64,000 bases of DNA. It comes from an uncultured Clostridia bacterium. GTDB taxonomy: Bacteria; Bacillota; Clostridia; Christensenellales; Borkfalkiaceae. The notes beneath the pieces were generated by a model, which was not told the origin of the DNA, made no database searches, and saw nothing but the letters and a program-made list of their open reading frames with translations. Positions 17,989 through 27,476 of this stretch are shown piece by piece. Every line of letters begins with the position of its first letter. Position 1 is the first letter of the stretch. Made by a program: the position numbers and the translations under genes. The stretch lies in assembly GCA_947632195.1 (NCBI GenBank), contig CANROE010000005.1, forward strand, positions 1 to 64,000, given 5' to 3'.

Positions 17989-18738
17989 TCATCTTTGTTT
18001 TGCGCTCAGGAAGTCGAAATATTCCCGCCCGACGCCCCGTTTTTTCCATACGTTGCAAATTTTATAGCCGAGAGGGGAGAATACCGCCTCGATGAGAAGT
18101 TCCGCGACCATGCCCGTTGCGGCGCAGGTGAGGCACTGCAAGGGCGTCCAGCCGAAGAAGAAAAAGCTGACGAGAAAGGCGAATACGAGGTTGTCGCAGA
18201 ACTGCCCGACCGCCGTCGAGAGATAGGTGCGGCAGGCATAGGCGAGAAAGCCGTCGGGATTTTTCTTGAAAAGTTTTCCGACCCCCCAATTCGAGAAATT
18301 GTTGACGACCGCCGATACGATAAACGCCGCCGTGGAACCGAGAAGAACATACCACGCGCCGCCGATCGTCGAATCGAGCGCGGAATTGACGATCGGTTCT
18401 TCCCCGAAATCGTAAAAAGCGCCCCAAGTACCCGGGATGAGGCTCGCAAGCCAAAGGATCAAACAGGCACACAGATTGATGAGGATCGCAAAGACGGAAA
18501 TGATCGTCGCCGCTCTCGGCCCGTAATGTTTGGTGAGCACGTCCATACAGAGGAAGGCCACCCAAGAGACGATGATGCCGCAGTCGAGCGCGAGCCAATC
18601 GAGGGGGATATTCAAGCTCTTGTTTGCGAGCAGGTTCATTGCGAAAACGGCGAGCAGGAAGAGTGCAAAAGTGAGCGGGGAGAGGGAACGCAGCAAAACG
18701 CCGCATTCGGAGAAAAAGTCCGAAATCTTTTGTTTCAT
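17989..18738 (-). CDS. Queuosine precursor transporter (VUT/YhhQ family)
   Basis: The 249-aa membrane protein of the VUT/COG1738 family has about six TM segments. Typical phrases are SWVAFLCMDVLTKHYGPRAA (about residues 57-76), the NNFSNWGVG segment and STAVGQFCDNLVFAFL. Homologues import preQ0/preQ1 or related queuine precursors for tRNA modification. AAGGAG lies 7-8 nt before the ATG. The promoter lies about 95 nt upstream, leaving a leader long enough for a small riboswitch, but I cannot match a preQ1 class by eye. No queuosine biosynthesis genes are in the window, which fits precursor salvage. Confidence 0.88.
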   Translation of the reverse strand: MKQKISDFFSECGVLLRSLSPLTFALFLLAVFAMNLLANKSLNIPLDWLALDCGIIVSWVAFLCMDVLTKHYGPRAATIISVFAILINLCACLILWLASLIPGTWGAFYDFGEEPIVNSALDSTIGGAWYVLLGSTAAFIVSAVVNNFSNWGVGKLFKKNPDGFLAYACRTYLSTAVGQFCDNLVFAFLVSFFFFGWTPLQCLTCAATGMVAELLIEAVFSPLGYKICNVWKKRGVGREYFDFLSAKQR

Positions 18739-18833
18739 AAAAAAACTCCTTGTTTTTTATTGCACGAAAGTGCCTTTCCTTGCGGAACGCGGCGCGGATG
18801 GTTTGTCAAGGCGAACATCCCGTCGCGTATTCT

Positions 18834-18862
18834 ATTATAGCGCGGCAAGGAGCGCAAGTAAA
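18834..18862 (-). promoter_or_regulatory. Promoter of the queuosine-precursor transporter
   Basis: The minus strand reads TTTACT, a 17-nt spacer and TATAAT (18834-18839). The predicted leader is about 90 nt. Confidence 0.65.
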
Positions 18863-18944
18863 GCGATTTCCGGAACAAAACCCGAGAGGACCGCTAAAAA
18901 TACAAACAATAAGCAACGCTTATATCAGATATTCAACAGATTAT

Positions 18945-18973
18945 TTGACATTTTCGGCAACATATAGTATAAT
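18945..18973 (+). promoter_or_regulatory. Consensus promoter of the giant lipoprotein gene
   Basis: TTGACA (18945-18950), 17 nt, TATAAT (18968-18973): a perfect match. Confidence 0.88.
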
Positions 18974-19004
18974 AATGCAAAATTTTTATAAAAGAGGAGA
19001 TCGT

Positions 19005-22000
19005 ATGAAAAAAACACGCTTTTTGATTGCGCTGCTGTGCATGGTGCTTGGCGTGGGGCTGCTTTGCTTTGCGGCATGCGCACCCGACGAACCCGCGCCC
19101 GTAGAGCAGACGGCAAAACTCACGCTCTCTGCGGGGGAGGGCGGCTCTCTTGCGCAAACGGATTACGAAGTAAAAGTAGGAACGCCGCTTGCGGAATTTG
19201 TCAAAGACATTGCTCCCACGCCCGAGGCGGACCTGACGTTCGCGGGCTGGTACAACGGGAGCGCTCTGTTGTCGGACGAGATCATGCCGCAGGAGGATAT
19301 GACGCTCGTCGCAAAGTATACGGCGACATACAGCCTTTCCCTCTACCTCGAAGGGGTGGACGGAACGTACGGCGCGGCGCAGACGGCTACGGGCACGGCG
19401 ATCTACGGCGAGCCCCTTACCTGCGAGGCGAAACAAGAGCATTACTCTCTCGACGATACGCATGAGAATGTTCTCTCCACGAGCAAGTTGGGGAAGAAGG
19501 ACACCTTTACGGCCTATCTCAAACGGGATACATACAGTATTCATTACTACCTCAATGCGCCGCAGTCGGCAGGGGACGCGACATTTGAAGGGGATATTCC
19601 CTCCGTCAGCGCGCGTTACGAGGCGAAAACAACGCTCTCCGGCGGCGAAGGATTCACCGTCTCCGATTGGTTCCGTTTCGGAGGCTGGGCGGTCGAGGCG
19701 AACGCGGCTCCTACTTATCAGGCGGGCGAAGAGATCTCGCTTGAAAAAGATCTCTTCCTCTATGCCGTCTGGGATAAGGCCTATTTCGACCGTTTCGGCG
19801 GCGGAGATTTCCTCTTCTTCCCGCAGAATGAAGAGGGCGTTGCCATTATGAAACGCGCGGGCACGGAATATCGCGGCACCTGCGAAGGGGATACATTTAC
19901 CTTCAAAGAGGGAGAAAACGAGATCGTGCACGGCAAAAAGAATTCGGACGGCACCTTTGTGTATTACCGCGAAGGCGTGGAAGGGGTGGTCTATCATCAT
20001 GCAAACGCCTATACGAGGAAGCTGGATGAGGATCATGCGACGATCGAGTTCGACGGTTACAACAATATCACCTATACCGTCGGGACGGAGGTAAAACACG
20101 GCGAGGTGTCCTACGATCCCGATGATATGCGTTATACGTTTACGGGCGGGGAGGAATCTTTCGACTTTTTGCTCACCGATATTTACTCCGTCGGTCCCGA
20201 CGGGGAAATTTCCTCCGAGAAGGTGTTCCTTTCGGTGGGCGCCGAGACGGGCGCCTATCTCGCCTACCGATTCGTCTATAAAGCGCCTTCGATCAAGGCG
20301 GATACTCTCTGTGGTTTCGTGCTGAACGGACTGGGCTATATATACGGTTTGGACATCGAGACCGAAGAGATCCTCTTTGAAGGGACTTACATGCCCGTGA
20401 CCGACAGCGGCGTGATCACCATGACGCTCTCCTATACGGATGGCGAACAGGCATCTTTCAACGCCAAACTCCTCGATTACATGGACGGGATAAAGGTCAT
20501 CCTGTTTGAGGACGACTGTGCGGGAGAATATACGGACGCGGCGGGCAACAAACTCACTCTCGACGGGTTCAGCGGCACGGCAAACAGCGCCGTCTGGACT
20601 TCCGCAGACGGACAGACTACGGAAGAGGGCATGTACGCTCTCGATGATTCCCCCCTGGGTCTGATTTTGCGCTTGCAGGGAGAGAGCGGCAAGGTGAGCA
20701 GATCTTACCGTCTTTCGGACGGCACGTTCTCGGAGCTCGGCGACGGGAGCTATTCGGAGTACGTTATTTTCTACGGAAGGTCCTTAGGCCGTGCCGTTCT
20801 CGTGCCCGGGAATGAGACTACGACCCTCTATCCGGACACCGACAAACCCAACGAAAAGATCGAGGGCAGGACGACGGAAGTGGAGGGCAAGAAAGATCTT
20901 TTGCTGTTCACCTCAACCGACGGCAACACGGTCTTTGAGTACAAACTTTTCAGCGATTATCTGATCGCCGGCAGCATATCGATCTATTACAATTTCTTCA
21001 CCTACTATCCCGTATTTGACGAAGAAAACAAAAATATGCAGGTGTTAAAGACGGCTGACGGCGCAGAGGAGCTGTTGCTCGACAATCAGAATTTCGCGGC
21101 AGTCTACACCTCGGGAGATACTTCTATCGTCGGCAGTTTTGGTTGGCTCGAAGGTTGGGTGCCCGGTCACACCTATATCGAATTTTTCAACTACGAATCG
21201 GGCAGATATGTATATTTCGAGTATCTTAGCGGAGCGACGCCTTCCTTTGCCGAGCTCGGAGAGCTCACGGATATTTATTATTGGTACAATCCGCGCAGCT
21301 ACTCCGCAGATCCGACGTATGAGTTGATCATCTTCGACGGAGAGGAAAAGATAGCGTTTTATCGTTGGTGGATAGAAGAAGAACAGGCCTATGGTCAAAC
21401 GTATGGCTCCTTTACCTACGACGAAAGTACCTCTCGCGGCGTGTTTACCTCCGATTCGCAAATCGATCCTCCTTATTCTATGCGTTTTACATTGGGGGTG
21501 GACGGTGAAGGGTATAACGTATTCTTCTCATTCAACGGATTGCCCGAGGAAGATATGACTTTTGCGGGCGAGACCCCGCTCATGCTTGACGCATACGGGT
21601 TCGCCGTATATGAGGGGAAGGAAGGATACTATTTCCTTTCGCAGCAATTGAGCGAAGATGTCTACCGTATCTATGCCATTTTCCCTGTCGATGGAGAGTA
21701 TGGTTATGAATACTACTTTGACATTGACCTCGGGGAAAAGACTTACATCGAGTGCGACAATGCGATCGGTTCGTTTTATGAGGATGTAACCAGAGAGGAG
21801 ATCCTCGAATTCGACGGCCGAGGACATGTCACCTATAAGAATATCGACAACGAAACGGTCGAGGGGACCTATACGGTCATAGGCTATGACGAAGAGGACA
21901 GATTGGTCGTCAGCGTCAAGCTCGGCGAAGAGAGCTATCGTGTCCGCTGCTATTATTTGTTGGACGATGAGGGAGATCTCATCGGTCACTATACCAAGGA

Positions 22001-24956
22001 AGTCGGCAGCGCGGGCTCCTATACGGGCGACAAGTGGGAATACCTCACCATCGATACGTTCGGAGATGCAGTCTACACCGACAAATACGGTATCAGCTAC
22101 AAGGGTGAAGTGGCGCAGATCAGCGAGCATGTCGTCGAGTTTGCGGATGAGTACGGCACATATGACATTTATTGCGTGCTCGGCGAAAACAACACCTTCA
22201 CCACGCCCGAAGACGGGATGATCATCGACGGCGATACCCTCGTGAAGTACCTCAGCGGCGCCGAAACGGAGATCAAAATTCCGAACGGGGTGAAAAAGAT
22301 CGCGCCGTGCGCCTTCTCCGAGCCGCTTTACGGCTCTGCCTATATCGGTGCGGAGATCACTTCCCTCGATCTGAACGAGGTGGAGGAGATCGGCGCCAAC
22401 GCCTTTAACGGCTGTTGGTTCTTGGTTTCGGTCAAGGGTGCAAAACTCAAAAAAGTGGGCAAGAACGCCTTCTATGATTGCATCGAGCTTTCCTCGCTCG
22501 ATCTTCCCGCGCTCGAAGAGATCGGCGAAATGGCGTTTTATCTCTGCGAATCTCTTACAAACGTGAAACTTAACTCGGCAAAGATCATCTATGCCGCAGC
22601 GTTCAGTTATTGTTATGAACTCACCGAAATCTCCCTTCCCGCAGCGGAAATGCTGTATGAGGGCGTGTTCTATGATTGCTTTGCGCTCGAACTCGTCACG
22701 CTCGGGGAACATCTCACCAAAATCGGCACCCCCGATGACCCTGTCACGGGCGTGTTTGAACGGAGTTTGACGCTCGCACAGTCTCCGCTCAAAGTGAAAT
22801 TGCTCTCAAAAAAGGTTCCCGTAATCGGATATGATCTGTTTGCGGGAGTGACTTCGTACACTGTTGTCGTGCCCGATATCGCGACCGTCAAGTTGTTCTA
22901 CCTTGCGGACAGTTGGGAGGAGTACAACGCCCACGTCGGCTGCGAGAGTGAATACGACGGGACGTATTATAACTATCGTTACGGTGTGTATGCTTTCGTT
23001 CTGGACGGCACTTTGCGCGAGATCAACGGCAGAGTGATCTCTCATGGCGCATACGAAGTGCGCGATGGTTCGGTTTACACCCTTAAATTCGATCCGACAA
23101 AAGAGGGCAAGTACCAAGAGGCCGCAACTCCGCTCTTTAAGTTCAATGATGCGGGAAATATCGTTTACGCCCCCTATAATTACGAGGATGAAGCATATGC
23201 CTACATTTACTTCAAAGCGGGCGAAGAAATAACGATTGCTCTCAGCTATTCCGAGGATACGATCGCTTTCACTCCCGTACCGATCACCGTTTATTCGTCG
23301 GGAATTGTTTACGAGGTTCCCGCCGTCTGGACGAAAGACGGTGTGGAAAAAGCGGCAAAGGTGCAGCTGTCGTACGATAACAGCTTTACTGCCACCATGT
23401 ACCTCAAAGCGGACGGGAATCGCTATGCGATAAATTCTCTCTACACAGAATCCGGTAAAGTCAGTGCCTCTCTCGGCGAAGAGGAGTTCGATCCCATCAT
23501 TTCCACCTATAACGCCGAGGATGGGAGCTACCTCGCCATTTCGCAGAACGATAAAGCGGGGACAGACATCACCGTATCCTTTGTGTTGTCGGCGCTGCGA
23601 GATGAGTACGACGAGCCAATCGCCATGAATAATGTTTCCGCCGAAAAGAGCGCGGACGGCCAAACGTATACCACAAAGCAACCGTGTATCTTTGCTGGGT
23701 ACAGTTATGTACTCACATTTACCGTTACGGGAGAGGGAATGTTCTCCTATTCGTATGTGAGCGAGCGGCAGATCGTCGTCATCTCCGACGACGGTTCGGC
23801 GCAGGTTGTTCTCTATCAATCTGCCTCCGGCGAGATCACAAGCGTGACCTTGTATGTGAACAGTTACGGTTCTTGGACGGACGTTGCGGCACGCACTCAA
23901 AATTACACGCTTATCGAAGAGGACAGCAAGGTCTATCATTGGTTGGTGTACGAGTACAGTTACGCGGGTGACTTCACGCTTACCCTCACGGGCGAGGGCG
24001 AGGCGCTCACGGGCAACCTTTCCGTGGGTACGGTCGTCAAAGGCTATCTTAACGGCGTGTATGTCACCGCTTTCTACGAGGGTGACACGCGTACGGCGCT
24101 CTATATGTGCGAAACGGATGGGGTGTACGGCAAAGTAGAGGCCAGTGCTGTTACGGAGAACGACGGGTATCTCACCGTTGAATTCAAAGAAAACACCTAC
24201 TATGTCACGCTCGATCTTGAAAGCAAAACTGCGACGATCGTCTTTGCTGATATGACCTATGAGAGCAACAGTTGGGATGATATAAAGGGTAGCGTGCGCG
24301 TGATAAAAGCCCCCGACGGCACGACAACGGGAATGACTCTCACCATGGACGAGAAAGAATATAATCAGTATACCGAATATCAGGGTGATTACAGATCCTA
24401 CTACATCTTTACGGACGGAACGCAATACTATTATGTGACCCTCTCCACGAGCAACTGCTCTATTTCGGCACTTAGCGCTAAGACTTTCGCCAGCGGAGAT
24501 TTCAACATTACTCTTCTTGTTCAGTCCAATGACACCGTTGCGGGCGTTGCTTCCGCCACCTATCAAGGGCAACTCGTAGAAGTGACTTTCGAGGCTCTTT
24601 ATACGGGTGGAAAGGATTATGCTTCACTTACGTTTACGGTTAACGGCGCAACCAAGAACTATCTTGCGAACATCACCGATACAACTATGAGCGAGCTTAC
24701 CGAGCACGTTCTTGAAACAGCCGACAAGAAGTACCGTGTTACTGTGCTGGCGAGTGAAAACGATTTCGTGTTTGAAGTTACGAAGTTTGAAGAAAGCATC
24801 GACGGCAAATATGTAGCGCATGAAATCAATTGGCAGGGACATGAGCAAGGAGACGGGTACAACTACGACCTCGGCGACGAAAACTACACGGGCTACCGTT
24901 TGAAATTCGAGAATGAAAACGGCACTTGGAAAGTAACCCTGTATCAAAAGTATTAA
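19005..24956 (+). CDS. Giant surface lipoprotein, 1983 aa, with InlB-type and BspA-type repeats
   Basis: The start was set at the ATG after GAGGAG. The upstream open frame covers the promoter. A lipoprotein signal ends in LLCFAAC (Cys near residue 25). An InlB/Flg_new-type repeat follows (about 35-105: KLTLSAGEGG... FAGWYNG). Many acidic, Tyr-rich beta modules of about 80-110 residues contain phrases such as EGTYTVIGYDEEDRL. A BspA-like LRR_5 block (about 1088-1260) has repeats like EIGANAFNGCWFLVSV. More beta modules run to the end. It is anchored to the membrane and exposed. The role may be adhesion or binding. The gene stands alone between a consensus promoter and a strong terminator. Confidence 0.9.
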   Translation: MKKTRFLIALLCMVLGVGLLCFAACAPDEPAPVEQTAKLTLSAGEGGSLAQTDYEVKVGTPLAEFVKDIAPTPEADLTFAGWYNGSALLSDEIMPQEDMTLVAKYTATYSLSLYLEGVDGTYGAAQTATGTAIYGEPLTCEAKQEHYSLDDTHENVLSTSKLGKKDTFTAYLKRDTYSIHYYLNAPQSAGDATFEGDIPSVSARYEAKTTLSGGEGFTVSDWFRFGGWAVEANAAPTYQAGEEISLEKDLFLYAVWDKAYFDRFGGGDFLFFPQNEEGVAIMKRAGTEYRGTCEGDTFTFKEGENEIVHGKKNSDGTFVYYREGVEGVVYHHANAYTRKLDEDHATIEFDGYNNITYTVGTEVKHGEVSYDPDDMRYTFTGGEESFDFLLTDIYSVGPDGEISSEKVFLSVGAETGAYLAYRFVYKAPSIKADTLCGFVLNGLGYIYGLDIETEEILFEGTYMPVTDSGVITMTLSYTDGEQASFNAKLLDYMDGIKVILFEDDCAGEYTDAAGNKLTLDGFSGTANSAVWTSADGQTTEEGMYALDDSPLGLILRLQGESGKVSRSYRLSDGTFSELGDGSYSEYVIFYGRSLGRAVLVPGNETTTLYPDTDKPNEKIEGRTTEVEGKKDLLLFTSTDGNTVFEYKLFSDYLIAGSISIYYNFFTYYPVFDEENKNMQVLKTADGAEELLLDNQNFAAVYTSGDTSIVGSFGWLEGWVPGHTYIEFFNYESGRYVYFEYLSGATPSFAELGELTDIYYWYNPRSYSADPTYELIIFDGEEKIAFYRWWIEEEQAYGQTYGSFTYDESTSRGVFTSDSQIDPPYSMRFTLGVDGEGYNVFFSFNGLPEEDMTFAGETPLMLDAYGFAVYEGKEGYYFLSQQLSEDVYRIYAIFPVDGEYGYEYYFDIDLGEKTYIECDNAIGSFYEDVTREEILEFDGRGHVTYKNIDNETVEGTYTVIGYDEEDRLVVSVKLGEESYRVRCYYLLDDEGDLIGHYTKEVGSAGSYTGDKWEYLTIDTFGDAVYTDKYGISYKGEVAQISEHVVEFADEYGTYDIYCVLGENNTFTTPEDGMIIDGDTLVKYLSGAETEIKIPNGVKKIAPCAFSEPLYGSAYIGAEITSLDLNEVEEIGANAFNGCWFLVSVKGAKLKKVGKNAFYDCIELSSLDLPALEEIGEMAFYLCESLTNVKLNSAKIIYAAAFSYCYELTEISLPAAEMLYEGVFYDCFALELVTLGEHLTKIGTPDDPVTGVFERSLTLAQSPLKVKLLSKKVPVIGYDLFAGVTSYTVVVPDIATVKLFYLADSWEEYNAHVGCESEYDGTYYNYRYGVYAFVLDGTLREINGRVISHGAYEVRDGSVYTLKFDPTKEGKYQEAATPLFKFNDAGNIVYAPYNYEDEAYAYIYFKAGEEITIALSYSEDTIAFTPVPITVYSSGIVYEVPAVWTKDGVEKAAKVQLSYDNSFTATMYLKADGNRYAINSLYTESGKVSASLGEEEFDPIISTYNAEDGSYLAISQNDKAGTDITVSFVLSALRDEYDEPIAMNNVSAEKSADGQTYTTKQPCIFAGYSYVLTFTVTGEGMFSYSYVSERQIVVISDDGSAQVVLYQSASGEITSVTLYVNSYGSWTDVAARTQNYTLIEEDSKVYHWLVYEYSYAGDFTLTLTGEGEALTGNLSVGTVVKGYLNGVYVTAFYEGDTRTALYMCETDGVYGKVEASAVTENDGYLTVEFKENTYYVTLDLESKTATIVFADMTYESNSWDDIKGSVRVIKAPDGTTTGMTLTMDEKEYNQYTEYQGDYRSYYIFTDGTQYYYVTLSTSNCSISALSAKTFASGDFNITLLVQSNDTVAGVASATYQGQLVEVTFEALYTGGKDYASLTFTVNGATKNYLANITDTTMSELTEHVLETADKKYRVTVLASENDFVFEVTKFEESIDGKYVAHEINWQGHEQGDGYNYDLGDENYTGYRLKFENENGTWKVTLYQKY

Positions 24957-24967
24957 CCGAATAAAGG

Positions 24968-25003
24968 GGCGCCCCCGTTGCGAATGCAACGGGGGCGCCT
25001 TTT
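24968..25003 (+). terminator. Terminator after the giant lipoprotein gene
   Basis: GGCGCCCCCGTTGC / GCAACGGGGGCGCC is a 14-bp perfect stem with loop GAAT, followed by TTTTG. It lies between two convergent genes and may also serve ligD from the other strand. Confidence 0.9.
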
Positions 25004-25022
25004 GCTCTTTCCAAAAAACGTC

Positions 25023-27386
25023 TTATTTCAGCGTCTGTTTTCGCTTGATTTTGAAAAAGTCCGCCCACGGGTCGGGCTTTTCCAACCGTTTGAGCGCGCC
25101 TTTTAAACTTATCCCGTTCGGAGTAACGCGCGAGATCTCCTCCCACGCAATGGGCATGGAGACGGGCGCGCCGTCGCGGGCGCGCAGAGAGTAGGGAGCG
25201 ACGCTCGTTGCGCTTTGGGTATTCCTCTGCCAATCGAGGAAGATTTTCCCCGTCCGCGCCTTTTTGGAGATGTTCGCGGTAAAATCGTCCGGAAACCGCT
25301 CTTCCATGAGCATGGCAACTTGCTTTGAAAACGCCTTCACGCTCTCCCCGTCCGCGTGCGGGCGAAGAGGCACAACGATGTGGTACCCTTTGCCGCCGCT
25401 CGTCTTTAAAAAAGACGTAAGCCCCAACGTTTCAAGCGTCCTTTTGAGTTCGCGTGCTCCTTTCCGCACCTTGGCAAGGGGAAGTCCCTCGTCGGGGTCG
25501 AGGTCAAAGACCATCACATCCGGCTTTTCCGTCCCCGTTTTTGTGCCCTGTACATGCAGTTCCACGGCGTTGTACTGCGCGAGGGAGAGAATGCCTTTTT
25601 CGCTCTTGACGAAAAAGCCGTTTTCCTGCGGGAGAAACCCCACGCCCGCAAATGTTCCTTCGAGGCGGCGACGGAAAAAGTTCTCCCCGCCGATCCCCGC
25701 AGGACAGCACACCAAACTCAAAAGCCTGTCTTTGAGAAAGGGGAGCATGCGCGGAGCGACGGCGGCGTAGTACTGTGCGACGTCGCCCTTTGTGATCCCC
25801 TGCGCGGGGAACATGACCTTTTCGGGGTGGGTAATGTTTACGCCGAGCACCGCTGTGCCTCCCGTTTTCGGGGAACGTGTGCGCTTTTTGGCGGGACGGG
25901 AAGGTTCGGCGGTCATCTCCTCGGGCGGCTTGTCCTCCCTCAGTCCGCAAAAACTCGCCTGCCGCAAGAGCCCTGCCGCCGTGCGCTCGGCAAATTCCAC
26001 CTGCGCCGCCGTTTTCGGTTCCAGCCAAACGGCGTTCTTTTCTTTCGGCGGGGGAAGGAAGGGGGAAGTCTTTCGCACGAGAGGGCGGAACGTTTGCAGA
26101 AGTTCGGACTTTGTTTGCTCCGAAAAGCCGCTCCCTACCCGCCCCGCAAAGGTGAGCGTCTTGCCGTAGTAGCAGCCCACAAGCAGAGATCTGGGCAAGC
26201 CGTCCTCTCCCGCCGTGTAGCCGCCGATTACAAATTCCTGCGTGTTGCGGAATTTAAGTTTGAGCCAATCGCCGTTTTTGCCCGCCGTATAAGGAGAGTC
26301 GGCGCGTTTGATCACGATCCCCTCAAAGCCCTCTTCTTTCAGCGTTTTCAGCTGTGTTTTTGTCATACGTTCGGCGTGTTCGCTGTATTTGAGAAGGGCG
26401 GGCGCGTCGCGGAGAAGGGCTTTCAGCTTTTGTTTGCGCTCGCTGAGCGGACGGCCTCTCAGATCGTTTCCGTCGAGAGCGAGCAGATCGAAGAGCACAT
26501 AGCGCAGCCCCTTTTGGTGCGACGAATAGGATTGCAGCGCGCCGAAGTCGGAATGCCCGTCCTCGCCGACTGCGATCATCTCCCCGTCGAGAACGGCGGC
26601 GCGCCCGTTCATGAGCGTCTCCACCGCTTCTGCGGCAGGCGCGAACTTTTGGGTACAGTCGTACCCGTTTCGCGTTTTGAGCGTCGTTTTGCCCTCTTCG
26701 GAGAATGCGAGCGTGCGGTGGCCGTCGTATTTGAGCTCGAAAAACCAGCCCGCCGTTTGGGGGAGACGGTCCGTAAGGCGGGCAAGCATGACTTCCGCTT
26801 CGGAAAAGGGATTTTCGCTCCCGCCGCGCGCGATCTCCTCCATGCTCTTGCCCGAGCGCACGCTGCGGGTAAAGCGCGAGATCCCCGCCGTGTCCTTGGC
26901 ATAGGCGTCCTTTTCCTTGATGAGCAGCCACGGCTCCCCGCGCTCCCTGCTGTTTTTGAGTTTGACGAGCGCCCAATTCCCTTTGAGCCGCTCCCCGAAG
27001 AGAGTAAATTTGAGCGACCCGCTTTCGAGCCCTTTCCGAAAGTCATAACGGGGGACATATTCGCCCTCGTCCCAGAGCATGACCGTGCCGCCGCCGTATT
27101 CTCCTGCGGGAATTGTCCCCTCAAAGGACATATAGTCCACGGGATGATCCTCCACCCGCATGGCGAGCCGCTTGTCGAGCACGGAGAAAGAGGGGCCCTT
27201 CGGCACCGCCCAGCTCAGCGCCACGCCCTCCCATTCGAGGCGGAAATCGTAGTGATCCGCGCGTGCGATGTGGTGCTGTACGCAAAATTTCAAGCGCCCG
27301 CAGCTCTTTCTTACTTCGCCCTCGGGCTCGTCCGTCACCGCAAAGTCGCGCTTGCTTTGATAGGTTTTCAGCTTATTTTCTTCCAT
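25023..27386 (-). CDS. ligD: Multifunctional ATP-dependent DNA ligase LigD (PE-LIG-POL)
   Basis: The 787-aa enzyme repairs double-strand breaks with Ku by non-homologous end joining. The N-terminal 3'-phosphoesterase domain has HHIARADHYDFRLEWEG (about residues 40-56). The ligase domain has the lysine motif ELKYDGHR, DGEMIAV, FEGIVIKR and WLKLKFR. The C-terminal primase/polymerase domain has VFDLDPDEG (metal aspartates) and TSGGKGYHIVVPL. This PE-LIG-POL order is that of Pseudomonas; Mycobacterium is POL-PE-LIG and Bacillus lacks PE. The start ATG (MEENKLKTY) lies 90 nt from the divergent ku start. Confidence 0.96.
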   Translation of the reverse strand: MEENKLKTYQSKRDFAVTDEPEGEVRKSCGRLKFCVQHHIARADHYDFRLEWEGVALSWAVPKGPSFSVLDKRLAMRVEDHPVDYMSFEGTIPAGEYGGGTVMLWDEGEYVPRYDFRKGLESGSLKFTLFGERLKGNWALVKLKNSRERGEPWLLIKEKDAYAKDTAGISRFTRSVRSGKSMEEIARGGSENPFSEAEVMLARLTDRLPQTAGWFFELKYDGHRTLAFSEEGKTTLKTRNGYDCTQKFAPAAEAVETLMNGRAAVLDGEMIAVGEDGHSDFGALQSYSSHQKGLRYVLFDLLALDGNDLRGRPLSERKQKLKALLRDAPALLKYSEHAERMTKTQLKTLKEEGFEGIVIKRADSPYTAGKNGDWLKLKFRNTQEFVIGGYTAGEDGLPRSLLVGCYYGKTLTFAGRVGSGFSEQTKSELLQTFRPLVRKTSPFLPPPKEKNAVWLEPKTAAQVEFAERTAAGLLRQASFCGLREDKPPEEMTAEPSRPAKKRTRSPKTGGTAVLGVNITHPEKVMFPAQGITKGDVAQYYAAVAPRMLPFLKDRLLSLVCCPAGIGGENFFRRRLEGTFAGVGFLPQENGFFVKSEKGILSLAQYNAVELHVQGTKTGTEKPDVMVFDLDPDEGLPLAKVRKGARELKRTLETLGLTSFLKTSGGKGYHIVVPLRPHADGESVKAFSKQVAMLMEERFPDDFTANISKKARTGKIFLDWQRNTQSATSVAPYSLRARDGAPVSMPIAWEEISRVTPNGISLKGALKRLEKPDPWADFFKIKRKQTLK

Positions 27387-27476
27387 GGTTTCAGTTTGCT
27401 CGGTCGTGCCGAAATTATGGGCGGGCGGCGGATATTCCCTCACGGATTGCAAATAATCGTTAAAAAGGAGGCATTT

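Noticed and set aside
25554-27476. Long in-frame extension upstream of ku on the plus strand
   Set aside because: It is exactly antisense to ligD. Ku homology and the AAGGAGG site begin at 27477.
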